From positions 1-8,887 of the forward strand of contig JACCTK010000218.1 of NCBI GenBank assembly GCA_013812465.1: DNA of 8,887 bases. Reading direction: 5' to 3'. A model generated the notes under the pieces. That model worked only from the letters and a program-made list of their open reading frames with translations, ran no database searches and had not been told where the DNA came from. Shown here piece after piece: positions 1 to 6,864 of the stretch (its first letter is position 1; every line of letters begins with the position of its first letter). Source of the stretch: Actinomycetota bacterium. Its GTDB lineage: Bacteria; Actinomycetota; Thermoleophilia; Gaiellales; Gaiellaceae. The position numbers and the translations under genes were made by a program.

Positions 1-2
1 AG

Positions 3-992
3 CTCCTGCTCGAACGCGCGCGGCTGCCGATTCCGAGGGCGCTCGAGCGGATCGGCGGCATCCAGAACCAGTACGCGCCGAACGCGTATATCCGGCTCTG
101 GTCCTGTCTCGAGGATTTCAGCCGCGATGATCTCACGCGCGCGCTCGAGCGGCGGACGGTCGTTCAGGGAACCCTGATGCGCGAGACGATCCACGTCGTC
201 TCGAAACGGGACTACGCGCTCTTCGCGGCCGGGATCCGCGCATCCGGCCAGGACTGGTGGCGTCGCGTGAACAAGATCCCGGACGAGGTGGACATACGGG
301 TCTTCGTTCGGCGCGCACGCAGGTTCCTCCGCGGATCGACACGAAGTCGCGCCGAGATCGAGCAGTTCCTGCGCGCGAACGACTTCCCCCGCGAGAGCCC
401 GTGGGGGTTCGGGCACTGGCTCGACCTGATCCGCGTGCCGCCTGCGGGCACCTGGGAGCAACGCCGCGCGAGCATGTTCGCGCTGGCCGAGGAGTGGGTG
501 GGCGTGCTCGACAAGACCGAGGAGGAGGGCATCGAGCACCTGGCGCGCCGGTACCTCGGCGGCTTCGGGCCCGCGTCGAGGAACGACATTTCGAGTTGGT
601 CGAAGGTCACGATGGCGAAGCTTGCTCCCGTGCTCGCATGCATGACGCTGCGGCGTTTCCGCGACGAGCAGGGCAAGGAGCTCCTGGATCTCCCGCGGGC
701 GCCGCTTCCCGACGCCGAGACACCCGCTCCGGCTCGCTTCCTGCCCACGTGGGATGCGACGCTGCTCGTGCACGCGCGGCGGACGGGGATCCTGCCCGAG
801 AAGCACCGCGCGCTCGTGTTCTCGACGAAGACGCCGCAGTCGGTCGGTACGTTTCTCGTCGACGGAGCGGTCGCGGGAACGTGGCGTCACGACGCGGGAC
901 GGGTCGAGACCAAGGCCTTCGAACGACTCGACCTTGCAGTGCTCCGGGAAGTGCGAGAAGAGGCCGACCGGCTCGCCGCATTCCACGACTGA
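3..992 (+). CDS. Winged-helix DNA-binding protein, HTH_42 / AlkZ-like family (5' end cut by window)
   Basis: The reading frame is open from base 3, so the true start lies upstream and the ATG at 177 is internal. About 329 residues are visible. The N-terminal part (IGGIQNQYAPNAYIRLWS, fragment residues 18-35, then RTVVQGTLMRETIHVV) matches the start of HTH_42 proteins, which usually read GLQAQ...YLGLW...LMRGTLH. The C-terminal part has the usual STKTPQSVGTFLVDGAVAGTW block and an acidic/Leu-rich end. The family includes bacterial DNA glycosylases that unhook crosslinks or alkylated bases (AlkZ, AlkX/YcaQ) and many uncharacterised members. Known enzymes carry a Q-x-Q or Q-x-D catalytic motif; Q21-N22-Q23 sits at that place here, with Asn in the middle where an aliphatic residue is usual. 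A glycosylase role is therefore only possible. The stop is 16 bases before the epimerase start, so co-transcription is likely. Confidence 0.85.
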   Translation, partial: LLLERARLPIPRALERIGGIQNQYAPNAYIRLWSCLEDFSRDDLTRALERRTVVQGTLMRETIHVVSKRDYALFAAGIRASGQDWWRRVNKIPDEVDIRVFVRRARRFLRGSTRSRAEIEQFLRANDFPRESPWGFGHWLDLIRVPPAGTWEQRRASMFALAEEWVGVLDKTEEEGIEHLARRYLGGFGPASRNDISSWSKVTMAKLAPVLACMTLRRFRDEQGKELLDLPRAPLPDAETPAPARFLPTWDATLLVHARRTGILPEKHRALVFSTKTPQSVGTFLVDGAVAGTWRHDAGRVETKAFERLDLAVLREVREEADRLAAFHD

Positions 993-1008
993 GTGAAAGA
1001 CTCGAGGC

Positions 1009-1986
1009 ATGCGAATCCTCGTCACCGGGAGCTCCGGGCATCTCGGCGAAGCTCTTGTCCGCGTCCTTCGCGCCGAAGGAGAAGAGATCGTCGGCCTCGA
1101 CCTGCTCGACTCCGAATACACGACAGCCGTCGGCTCGATCGTCGACCGCGATCTCGTACGGGGTTGCGTGGAGGGCGTCGACGCGATCCTGCACACCGCG
1201 ACGCTGCACAAGCCGCATGTCGGGTCACACAGCCGGCAGGACTTCGTGGACACGAACGTCACGGGCACGCTCAACCTGCTCGAGGAGGCCGTGGTGGCAG
1301 GTGTCGGTCGCTTTGTCTTCACGAGCACGACGAGCGCTTTCGGCCGGGCGCTCACCCCGACCGCCGGCGCGCTCCCGGCGTGGATCACCGAGGACGTCAC
1401 TCCGATTCCGAGGAACGTCTATGGCGTCACCAAGACCGCGGCGGAGGATCTCTGCGAGCTCGTCCATCACGATCACGGCCTGCCGTGCCTGATCCTGCGC
1501 ACCTCCCGCTTCTTCCCGGAGGCCGACGACCGCGACGAGATGCGAAGCGCCTACGAAGACGCCAACCTCAAGGTCAACGAGCTCCTCTATCGCAGAGTGG
1601 ACATCGAGGACGTCGTGAGCGCCCATCGCCTCGCGCTCGAGCGCGCGCCCGCGATCGGCTTCGGCCGCCACATCATCAGCGCGACCACGCCGTTCACGCG
1701 GGGCGACCTGACCGAGCTGGCCGTCGATGCGCCGTCAGTGGTGCGACGCCTGTTCCCGGGCTACGAGAGCATCTATGCGGAGCGCGGTTGGTCGATGTTC
1801 GCGAGCATCGACCGCGTGTACGTGAACGCTCATGCCCGAGACGAGCTCGGGTGGGCGCCTCGCTACGACTTCGCGAGCGCGCTCGATCGCGTAGCCGCAG
1901 GGGAAGATCCCCGCAGCCCGCTGGCGGTCTCCGTCGGCGCGAAGGGCTATCACGCCGTCCCGACCGGGCCATACACCGTGCGCTGA
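1009..1986 (+). CDS. NAD(P)-dependent epimerase/dehydratase, extended SDR family
   Basis: This is a 325-residue Rossmann-fold oxidoreductase. The N-terminus MRILVTGSSGHLG has the extended-SDR GxxGxxG dinucleotide motif (G7, G10, G13). An acidic residue at the end of beta-2 (D31 in GLDLLD) is typical of NAD binding to the adenine ribose. The block DTNVTGTLNLLEEAVVAGVGRFVFTSTTSAFG (79-112) contains the conserved Asn of NVxGTxNLLEA and the Ser/Thr of the active site. NVYGVTKTAAEDL (136-148) gives the catalytic Tyr138 and Lys142. The substrate, probably a nucleotide sugar or similar, cannot be read from the sequence. The ATG at 1009 puts the glycine motif at the very N-terminus, as expected, although only a weak SD precedes it. 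The last 37 bases overlap the 3' end of the opposing ABC ATPase gene, so there is no room for a terminator between them. Confidence 0.9.
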   Translation: MRILVTGSSGHLGEALVRVLRAEGEEIVGLDLLDSEYTTAVGSIVDRDLVRGCVEGVDAILHTATLHKPHVGSHSRQDFVDTNVTGTLNLLEEAVVAGVGRFVFTSTTSAFGRALTPTAGALPAWITEDVTPIPRNVYGVTKTAAEDLCELVHHDHGLPCLILRTSRFFPEADDRDEMRSAYEDANLKVNELLYRRVDIEDVVSAHRLALERAPAIGFGRHIISATTPFTRGDLTELAVDAPSVVRRLFPGYESIYAERGWSMFASIDRVYVNAHARDELGWAPRYDFASALDRVAAGEDPRSPLAVSVGAKGYHAVPTGPYTVR

Positions 1987-3551
1987 CGCGCTGCCGTATC
2001 TGCCAGCGACAACTCTGCGTCCGCCTGCTCGACCACACGTGGATCGTGCGTCGCGCAGACGACGGCGATGCCGAGGGCGTGGGCCAGGCGCCCGAGCAGC
2101 GCGGTCACGGCAAGCGCATTTCCCTCGTCGAGGCGCGAGGTCGGCTCGTCGACGAGAAGCAGCTGAGGCCGCGAGGCCAGCGCGCGGGCGAGCGCGACCC
2201 GTGCTTGCTCGCCGCTCGAGAGGTTGCCGATGCGCTGCGCGCTTCTCAATTCGAGTCCCACGGCGGCAAGTGCCTCCCTCGCGCGTTCTCTCGCGTCGTC
2301 GGCTTCCGCCTCACGAATGGCCAGTCCGAGCTCGACGTTCTCGGATGCGCTCAGGAACGGGATCAAGCCGGATTGCTGGCCGACGATGCCGACATGCGCC
2401 GCCCGCAACGCCGCACGAGCCGTGTCGTCGAGCGGGGCGAGCGAGCGGCCGAGCACGGTGACCTCCCCGCTCGTCGCTTGCTCGAGCCCGGCGAGGATGT
2501 GCAGCAGCGTCGTCTTCCCCGAGCCCGAAGGACCGGTGACCGCGTAGAGCGAGCCGCCGGAGAACGAGCCGCTGAGGTCGCTGAAGACCTCCATCGCCGT
2601 CGGCCCTAGCCCGTAGCGCTTCGCGAGGTCGGCAAAGCTCGCGACGACACTCGAAGGGTGGGCGGGCCCCTCGTCGAGCGCGGGGAGAATTGCAGCCGGC
2701 TCCGCTCGGGGCTCGACGGCCTGGGCCGCGCCCTCGATGACGATGCGGGACTCCTCGAGCGAAGCCTCGGCTCGATCACGAGCGCCCACCCGCAGCAGCC
2801 ACTCCTCCGGGAGGCGCAGCCAGCCTCCGCGGCCGACCACGATCGCCTCCCTTCCACCCGCTGCCGAGGCGACCTCGCCCGCCAGACGCCCGTCGCGGAT
2901 CTGAAGGACGCGATCCGCGATCGCCGTGGAGGCCGAGTCGTGGCTGACGAGCACGGTGGTCGTGCCCGACTCGCGGACGAGGTCGCCGACCAGCTCGTAG
3001 ACCAGCTCCGCGCTCGCGGTGTCCAGCTCACCTGTCGGCTCATCCGCGAGGAGGAGCGGCGGCTTCGGCGACAGCGCGGCCGCCAGCACCACACGCTGTT
3101 GCTCGCCTCCGGAAAGCTCATGCGGATAGCTCCCGCGTTCCTCCAAGAGGCCGACGCGCTCGAGAAGCTCGTCGGCGCGCCGCTCGCGCTCGCGCCGAGG
3201 CGCGCCTCTCAAGAGCAACGGCAACGCGACGAGCTCGCGGGCTCGAAGCTCGGGGGCGAGCGCCTGCGCGTAGTGCTGGTCGGCGTAGCCGACGGTCTCC
3301 GCCCGGTAGCGAGCTAAGTGGCCGCGGGAGAGCTTCGCGAGTTGAGCCCCGAAGACGCGCAAGCTTCCGGCCGAGGGGCGATCGAGGCCCGCCAGGATCC
3401 GGAGCAGGCTGCTCTTTCCGGAGCCGCTCGGGCCGAGGACGACAACGACCTCACCGACGCCGACACCCATGGTCAGGCCCTGCAGCGCCGCGGTGTCGCC
3501 CTCGGGGGTCGAGTAGATGCGAAACAGCTCGCTGGCCTCGATCGCGTTCAC
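1950..3551 (-). CDS. ABC exporter ATPase with two fused nucleotide-binding domains (MacB/LolD type) and an AbrB-like linker
   Basis: The product is a 533-residue cytoplasmic ATPase partner of the upstream FtsX-type permease. NBD1 (about 1-225) has Walker A GPSGSGKS (40-47), Q-loop Q92, signature LSGGE (146-150), Walker B LLLADE (166-171) and H-loop H204. NBD2 (about 300-520) has Walker A GPSGSGKT (340-347), Q-loop Q392, a slightly divergent signature LSSGE (444-448), Walker B LLLVDE (464-469) and H-loop H502. Both catalytic Glu residues are present, so both sites look active. Fusion of the two domains in one chain is uncommon among MacB/LolD relatives, which form homodimers. The linker at residues 233-273 resembles a SpoVT/AbrB domain. 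The start is the GTG at 3551, with GGAG 9 bases upstream. The 169-base gap after the permease stop contains a perfect inverted repeat. The 3' end overlaps the convergent epimerase gene. Confidence 0.93.
   Translation of the reverse strand: MNAIEASELFRIYSTPEGDTAALQGLTMGVGVGEVVVVLGPSGSGKSSLLRILAGLDRPSAGSLRVFGAQLAKLSRGHLARYRAETVGYADQHYAQALAPELRARELVALPLLLRGAPRRERERRADELLERVGLLEERGSYPHELSGGEQQRVVLAAALSPKPPLLLADEPTGELDTASAELVYELVGDLVRESGTTTVLVSHDSASTAIADRVLQIRDGRLAGEVASAAGGREAIVVGRGGWLRLPEEWLLRVGARDRAEASLEESRIVIEGAAQAVEPRAEPAAILPALDEGPAHPSSVVASFADLAKRYGLGPTAMEVFSDLSGSFSGGSLYAVTGPSGSGKTTLLHILAGLEQATSGEVTVLGRSLAPLDDTARAALRAAHVGIVGQQSGLIPFLSASENVELGLAIREAEADDARERAREALAAVGLELRSAQRIGNLSSGEQARVALARALASRPQLLLVDEPTSRLDEGNALAVTALLGRLAHALGIAVVCATHDPRVVEQADAELSLADTAARQRTVYGPVGTA
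2733..2855 (-). other. AbrB/SpoVT-like swapped-hairpin module between the two ATPase domains
   Basis: Residues 233-273 of the ATPase read REAIVVGRGGWLRLPEEWLL, then RVGARDRAEASLEESRIVIE. The spacing follows the SpoVT/AbrB (MazE-type) pattern: beta-strand, (K/R)G, short strand ending in IP/LP, helix starting E-(E/K), hydrophobic-G-(I/A), Asp-containing turn, alternating strand, acidic turn, and a final xIxI strand. This is pattern recognition by eye; no profile was run. AbrB folds need two copies to complete the barrel, so a single copy in one chain implies dimerisation of the ATPase or of the whole transporter, or a degenerate role as a structural linker. The neighbouring stretches (225-232 and 274-300) are Ala/Pro/Glu-rich, as flexible linkers often are. 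Confidence 0.5.
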
Positions 3552-3621
3552 GAGTGGTTGCTCCGGGAAGTCCGGTGCTGCTTGGCCGAGCGAAAACCGA
3601 GCAGCGCTAGGAAGCAGGGAG

Positions 3622-3645
3622 CCTCGATATCAGTGGATATCGAGG
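3622..3645. repeat. Perfect 10-bp inverted repeat with 4-base loop between permease and ATPase genes
   Basis: CCTCGATATC, loop AGTG, then GATATCGAGG. It lies in the 169-base gap between the permease stop (3722) and the ATPase start (3551). No T-run follows on either strand, so a classical intrinsic terminator is unlikely. As DNA it could be an operator for a dimeric repressor; as RNA it could be an intercistronic stabilising or attenuating hairpin. I see no convincing -35/-10 pair near it on the - strand. Confidence 0.7.
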
Positions 3646-3721
3646 TGACTGAGGACGACGCGATGTGAAGCGTTTGCAGCCGGCCAAGTGGTGCCGTATT
3701 TCCCGGAGCGACCACAGGCCC

Positions 3722-6700
3722 CTAGACGCGTACCTGCCGAGCGCTGAGCGCAAGGACGAGCGCTGTGGCGACAGCGAGGTAGAGCGCGAGCCCGCCGAGC
3801 AGCAGCGGCCAGTCGAGGACGAATGCGATCGGCGGTTCGGGTGTTGCCGCTCCGGCGCTGAGCCGAACGAAGCTGATGGCGAGCGCGCTCAGGATCGCGC
3901 CGCCGAGGAGCGCCCCGATGATCCCAAACGCGACGATGAGGAGCATTCGCAGCCGTAGGTGGCTGCGAAGCGATTTCGGCGCCGCGCCCTGGGCGAGCAG
4001 ATCGAAGAGCTCTCCGCGCTCGTCGCGCGCGTCGGCGCCGAGCACGAGCAGGACGCCGGCGAGCGCGAGACCGAGCGCCGCGAGTGTGGTGCCGATGAGA
4101 GCCAGGAGCGTGCCGCTGGCGAGCGGGTCCGCTTGCGACTCGTCCTCCAGGCTGTGCTGAAGGCGCACCTCGAGCTCGTTGAAGGGAGCTCGACCGAGCG
4201 CCCGCTCTAGCTCGAGCGCCGCGCCGCTCGATCGGGCGGTGATCCAGAACTCGCTGGTCGCGGCCGTTCCCGGACTCTCGGTGTTCAGCACGGCGGCGAG
4301 CGTGCCGTGGTCGGCCAGGACGAAGTCGCCGCGGGTGGACGGAAAGCGCTCGGCGACACCGACGACGTGCGCCAAGACCCGTTGCCCACTGATGTCGAGC
4401 GGCAACACGCCCTCGTCGGCAGCTGCCGCGAGGTTTGGGGAGACGATCACAGGAAGCGAGATTCCGTCGGTCGGTTGACGGGGCCGGAAACGCGAGACGA
4501 GCTCCGACGCCAAGAAGTAGTCGAGCTGCGCTTCCCCTCGACTCGTCCGGGCACGAATGCCGTCGACTCCGAGCCAGTCCTCGAAGGGGATGCCGAGCGG
4601 CACGCCATCGGCTCGGACGTCTTCCAGTGTCAACCGCCCGCGGGCTTCCGGCTGCGGGCCGATGCCGGCGTTGGCGACGCGGTACCCGCGCGCGATGTCG
4701 AATCGGAACCCGACGAGACGGCCGCCGCGGGCAACGGGAGGAACGCGGCCTCGGAGGACTCTCCTGCCGCCAGGCTCGGCGATGCCGAGCTCGATGAACT
4801 CGAACAACCCCCGCGAGGTCTCGATCGATGCGCCGATCCGCACCGCTCGTCCCCGCAAACGCACGGGTAGCGCGATCGCGCGAGCGGCAAGCGGCAGCTC
4901 GACTCCGCGCAGCCGAGGCTCCGTCGGCGGCTCGATGCGTCGCGCGAGCTCGGACAGGGACGCTTCGGAGAAGTCGCCACGCCAGCCGTCGACATCGGGC
5001 AGCGCGCGAGCGGGGATGCCGAGCACCGTCGGATTTCGAGTGCCGCTCAGGCGAGGAACGGAAGCGGACAGGCGGATCACGGGAGCGGCGTCGCCCAGCT
5101 CGCCGTAGGTTGCTGGGGAAGCCGCGTCGAGCACGCGGACGAGTCGGGAGAGGTCTCCGGTGACTACCGCATCGCGGGGAATGGCGAAGGCCGCCGAGTC
5201 GCTCTGGGCGTGCAGGAGCATCGTCCGGTAGCTGGAGGCGAAGAAGGCGAGACTGCCGCTGACGACCAGGAAGCCGACCGCGATCGCTGCCCTGCCCGGG
5301 GAGCGGGCGAGCGACAGCGCGGCGAGGCGTAGCGGGAGCCGCGCGCCTCGCCCAGCTCGCTCCAACAGGCGAAGCGTCGGCGCGATGATGCGAGCGCAGC
5401 CGACCGCGAGCACGAACGTGACGAGGCCCGGCAAGAGCATGAGGAAGACGCCCGTCCCGCCCTGGCCGAGAGCCGTCGTATCGGCGGCGCCTCGTGCCAG
5501 CCCGATGCCGATCACGGCGAGCGCGCCCAGGGCGGCGATGTCGGCGAGCGTCACCGTGAGAGCCCCGAGCGAGAAAGCGCCGGCCGACCGGCTGGCGAGG
5601 AGGACGCAGCAGGCGGCGAGCGCGAGGACGAGCACGATGCCGAGGCCGCTGGGGGCGAGGGTCGAGTTCCGGAGCGTGCCGGCGACCGGGGCGCCGAGAT
5701 GGCTCGCCGCGAGCGCAGCTAGACCTTGCCCGAGAACCCAGCCGGCAATCGCGCCGACAACGGCCACCACCAGAGCCTCGACCACTTCCAGGGCGCCGAT
5801 CTGCCAGCCACGAGCACCGAGCCAGCGAAGGCGCTTGCGCGTGGCCTCGAGGTCGCGGCGGTTGGCGCTCGCCGCCAGTACGACGAACGCGAGCAAGAGC
5901 GACACGGCGGCACCGCCGAGAAGAAAGAGACGCTGCGCGCTGACGTTGCCGCGTTCAACCGCTGCCAGAACGGCCTCGTCCGGCGAGGTGACGTCGAAGG
6001 GTTGAGCCTCCGAGCGAAGCGCCGAGCGAACGCGCGTCAGATCGTCGGCGAAAGCGTCGGCGCTCCAGGGATGAAGAGAGTCTCCGGAGAGCGGGACGAA
6101 CCAGCTGTATGTCCGGCGAACGTCGACGATGGCAGGCACACGCGCCAGCTCGCTCACACCCTCGACCATCAGGAATGGCGGCTTGCCGGACGTGTGGTAT
6201 CTCGCCGCGGCGCTCAGCGCCTCGTTCGAGCTATAACGGGCGAGCACGTCGGTGAGCGGCAGGCGCGACCGCACGGCTCCTCGCCCGACACGAACGAGGC
6301 GCAACCCGGCGATGCGGGGTAGCGGCCCCTCGCCCGCTATCTGGACGACCTCGCAGCGACTCGGTCGGCACCGCCGTGGCAGTCGTCCCTCGCGCACACG
6401 CACCCAGCGGCCGAGGTCGTCCAGCGCGGCCAGACTCACGTTCCTGCCGGAGAAGAGAATCTCGTTCATCAGCATCACCGAGACCGGAGTCCCGAGTCGA
6501 AGCCGCTCGAGCTGTGTGCGAACCGTGCGATCCAACGCGGGATACGGAGCCTCCGCCTGGGCCGGAATGCCGCCCCAGACGGCTCGGACGCTCCGGTCGT
6601 CGGGGTCGAGGCGGGCGAGATCGCGACCGAGGCTTCGATCCTGCGCCGCGAGACTCGTTGCCTGCACCGCCGCGAGCGCGGCCGCGGCGATTGCAATGCC

Positions 6701-6793
6701 GACCGCGACGAGGGCAAGATGACTCCCACGCCTGGTCAGCCGAACACCTGCGAGCCGAGCGCCGGCGAAGAGGCGGCGGATGCTTTGGGTCAC
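3722..6793 (-). CDS. ABC transporter permease, duplicated FtsX/MacB type, 10 predicted membrane segments
   Basis: This is a 1023-residue membrane protein. Counting from the GTG at 6793, hydrophobic segments lie near 26-46, 288-308, 333-358, 383-400, 410-432, 448-470, 500-520, 895-920, 948-975 and 988-1016. Two large extracytoplasmic domains follow segments 1 and 7. This is two FtsX units (one helix, big outer domain, three helices) joined by two extra helices, a layout known in type VII ABC exporters that act on periplasmic or membrane substrates rather than moving them through a pore. The first outer domain has Cys142 and Cys147 (CRPSRC), a possible disulfide. The ATG at 6853 is less likely as start: the GTG at 6793 has GGGGAGG six bases upstream and gives the basic N-terminus VTQSIRRLFAGARL before helix 1. 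The stop is TAG. The substrate is unknown, and no adaptor protein gene is visible. Confidence 0.9.
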   Translation of the reverse strand: MTQSIRRLFAGARLAGVRLTRRGSHLALVAVGIAIAAAALAAVQATSLAAQDRSLGRDLARLDPDDRSVRAVWGGIPAQAEAPYPALDRTVRTQLERLRLGTPVSVMLMNEILFSGRNVSLAALDDLGRWVRVREGRLPRRCRPSRCEVVQIAGEGPLPRIAGLRLVRVGRGAVRSRLPLTDVLARYSSNEALSAAARYHTSGKPPFLMVEGVSELARVPAIVDVRRTYSWFVPLSGDSLHPWSADAFADDLTRVRSALRSEAQPFDVTSPDEAVLAAVERGNVSAQRLFLLGGAAVSLLLAFVVLAASANRRDLEATRKRLRWLGARGWQIGALEVVEALVVAVVGAIAGWVLGQGLAALAASHLGAPVAGTLRNSTLAPSGLGIVLVLALAACCVLLASRSAGAFSLGALTVTLADIAALGALAVIGIGLARGAADTTALGQGGTGVFLMLLPGLVTFVLAVGCARIIAPTLRLLERAGRGARLPLRLAALSLARSPGRAAIAVGFLVVSGSLAFFASSYRTMLLHAQSDSAAFAIPRDAVVTGDLSRLVRVLDAASPATYGELGDAAPVIRLSASVPRLSGTRNPTVLGIPARALPDVDGWRGDFSEASLSELARRIEPPTEPRLRGVELPLAARAIALPVRLRGRAVRIGASIETSRGLFEFIELGIAEPGGRRVLRGRVPPVARGGRLVGFRFDIARGYRVANAGIGPQPEARGRLTLEDVRADGVPLGIPFEDWLGVDGIRARTSRGEAQLDYFLASELVSRFRPRQPTDGISLPVIVSPNLAAAADEGVLPLDISGQRVLAHVVGVAERFPSTRGDFVLADHGTLAAVLNTESPGTAATSEFWITARSSGAALELERALGRAPFNELEVRLQHSLEDESQADPLASGTLLALIGTTLAALGLALAGVLLVLGADARDERGELFDLLAQGAAPKSLRSHLRLRMLLIVAFGIIGALLGGAILSALAISFVRLSAGAATPEPPIAFVLDWPLLLGGLALYLAVATALVLALSARQVRV

Positions 6794-6799
6794 GTCCAC

Positions 6800-6833
6800 C
6801 CTCCCCGGCAGGGACACGTTTGCCCGGGGGAGG
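6800..6833 (-). promoter_or_regulatory. Leader hairpin that would sequester the permease Shine-Dalgarno sequence
   Basis: On the - strand, CCTCCCCCGGGCA (6833-6821) can pair with TGCCGGGGAGG (6810-6800). The pairing is 7 bp, a two-base bulge, then 4 bp, closing a 10-base loop. The second arm is the permease ribosome binding site itself (GGGGAGG, six bases before the GTG at 6793). Almost all pairs are G-C. If the transcript begins upstream of 6833, as the -10 candidate at 6854-6849 implies, the SD would be hidden in the folded leader. Confidence 0.55.
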
Positions 6834-6848
6834 CAGACACCGCCTAAC

Positions 6849-6854
6849 AGCATA
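6849..6854 (-). promoter_or_regulatory. Candidate -10 box for the permease-ATPase operon
   Basis: TATGCT on the - strand fits the actinobacterial TANNNT pattern. It would place the transcript start near 6842 and give a leader of about 49 bases that contains the SD-masking hairpin. No good -35 is seen 16-18 bases upstream. It overlaps the facing -10 candidate of the CGNR gene by two bases. Confidence 0.35.
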
Positions 6855-6858
6855 CAGT
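6853..6858 (+). promoter_or_regulatory. Candidate -10 box for a leaderless CGNR regulator transcript
   Basis: TACAGT fits TANNNT and ends six bases before the GTG at 6865, which is where transcription would be expected to begin. No SD precedes that GTG, so a leaderless mRNA, common in Actinomycetota, explains the arrangement. There is no clear -35. Confidence 0.4.
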
Positions 6859-6864
6859 GGTGTC

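Noticed and set aside
257..1492. Open + strand frame of 411 codons
   Set aside because: Arg/Ala-rich shadow of the HTH_42 and epimerase genes, with no recognisable motif.
993..2609. Long + strand open frame of 538 codons over the epimerase and into the ATPase gene
   Set aside because: Arg-rich with no domain. It is in another frame of the epimerase and antisense to the ATPase, both of which have full sets of motifs. Long false frames are expected at this GC content.
2606..3121. Second - strand frame inside the ATPase gene
   Set aside because: Arg/Ser-rich alternate frame of the ATPase; the true frame has both sets of ABC motifs.
4307..4870. Several + strand frames antisense to the permease, such as this one
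   Set aside because: No family resemblance; the opposite strand carries a coherent 10-helix permease.
6794..6853. Upstream ATG (6853) as start of the permease
   Set aside because: It has no SD, would cover the facing -10 region and adds 20 unusual residues. The GTG at 6793 has a strong SD at ideal spacing.
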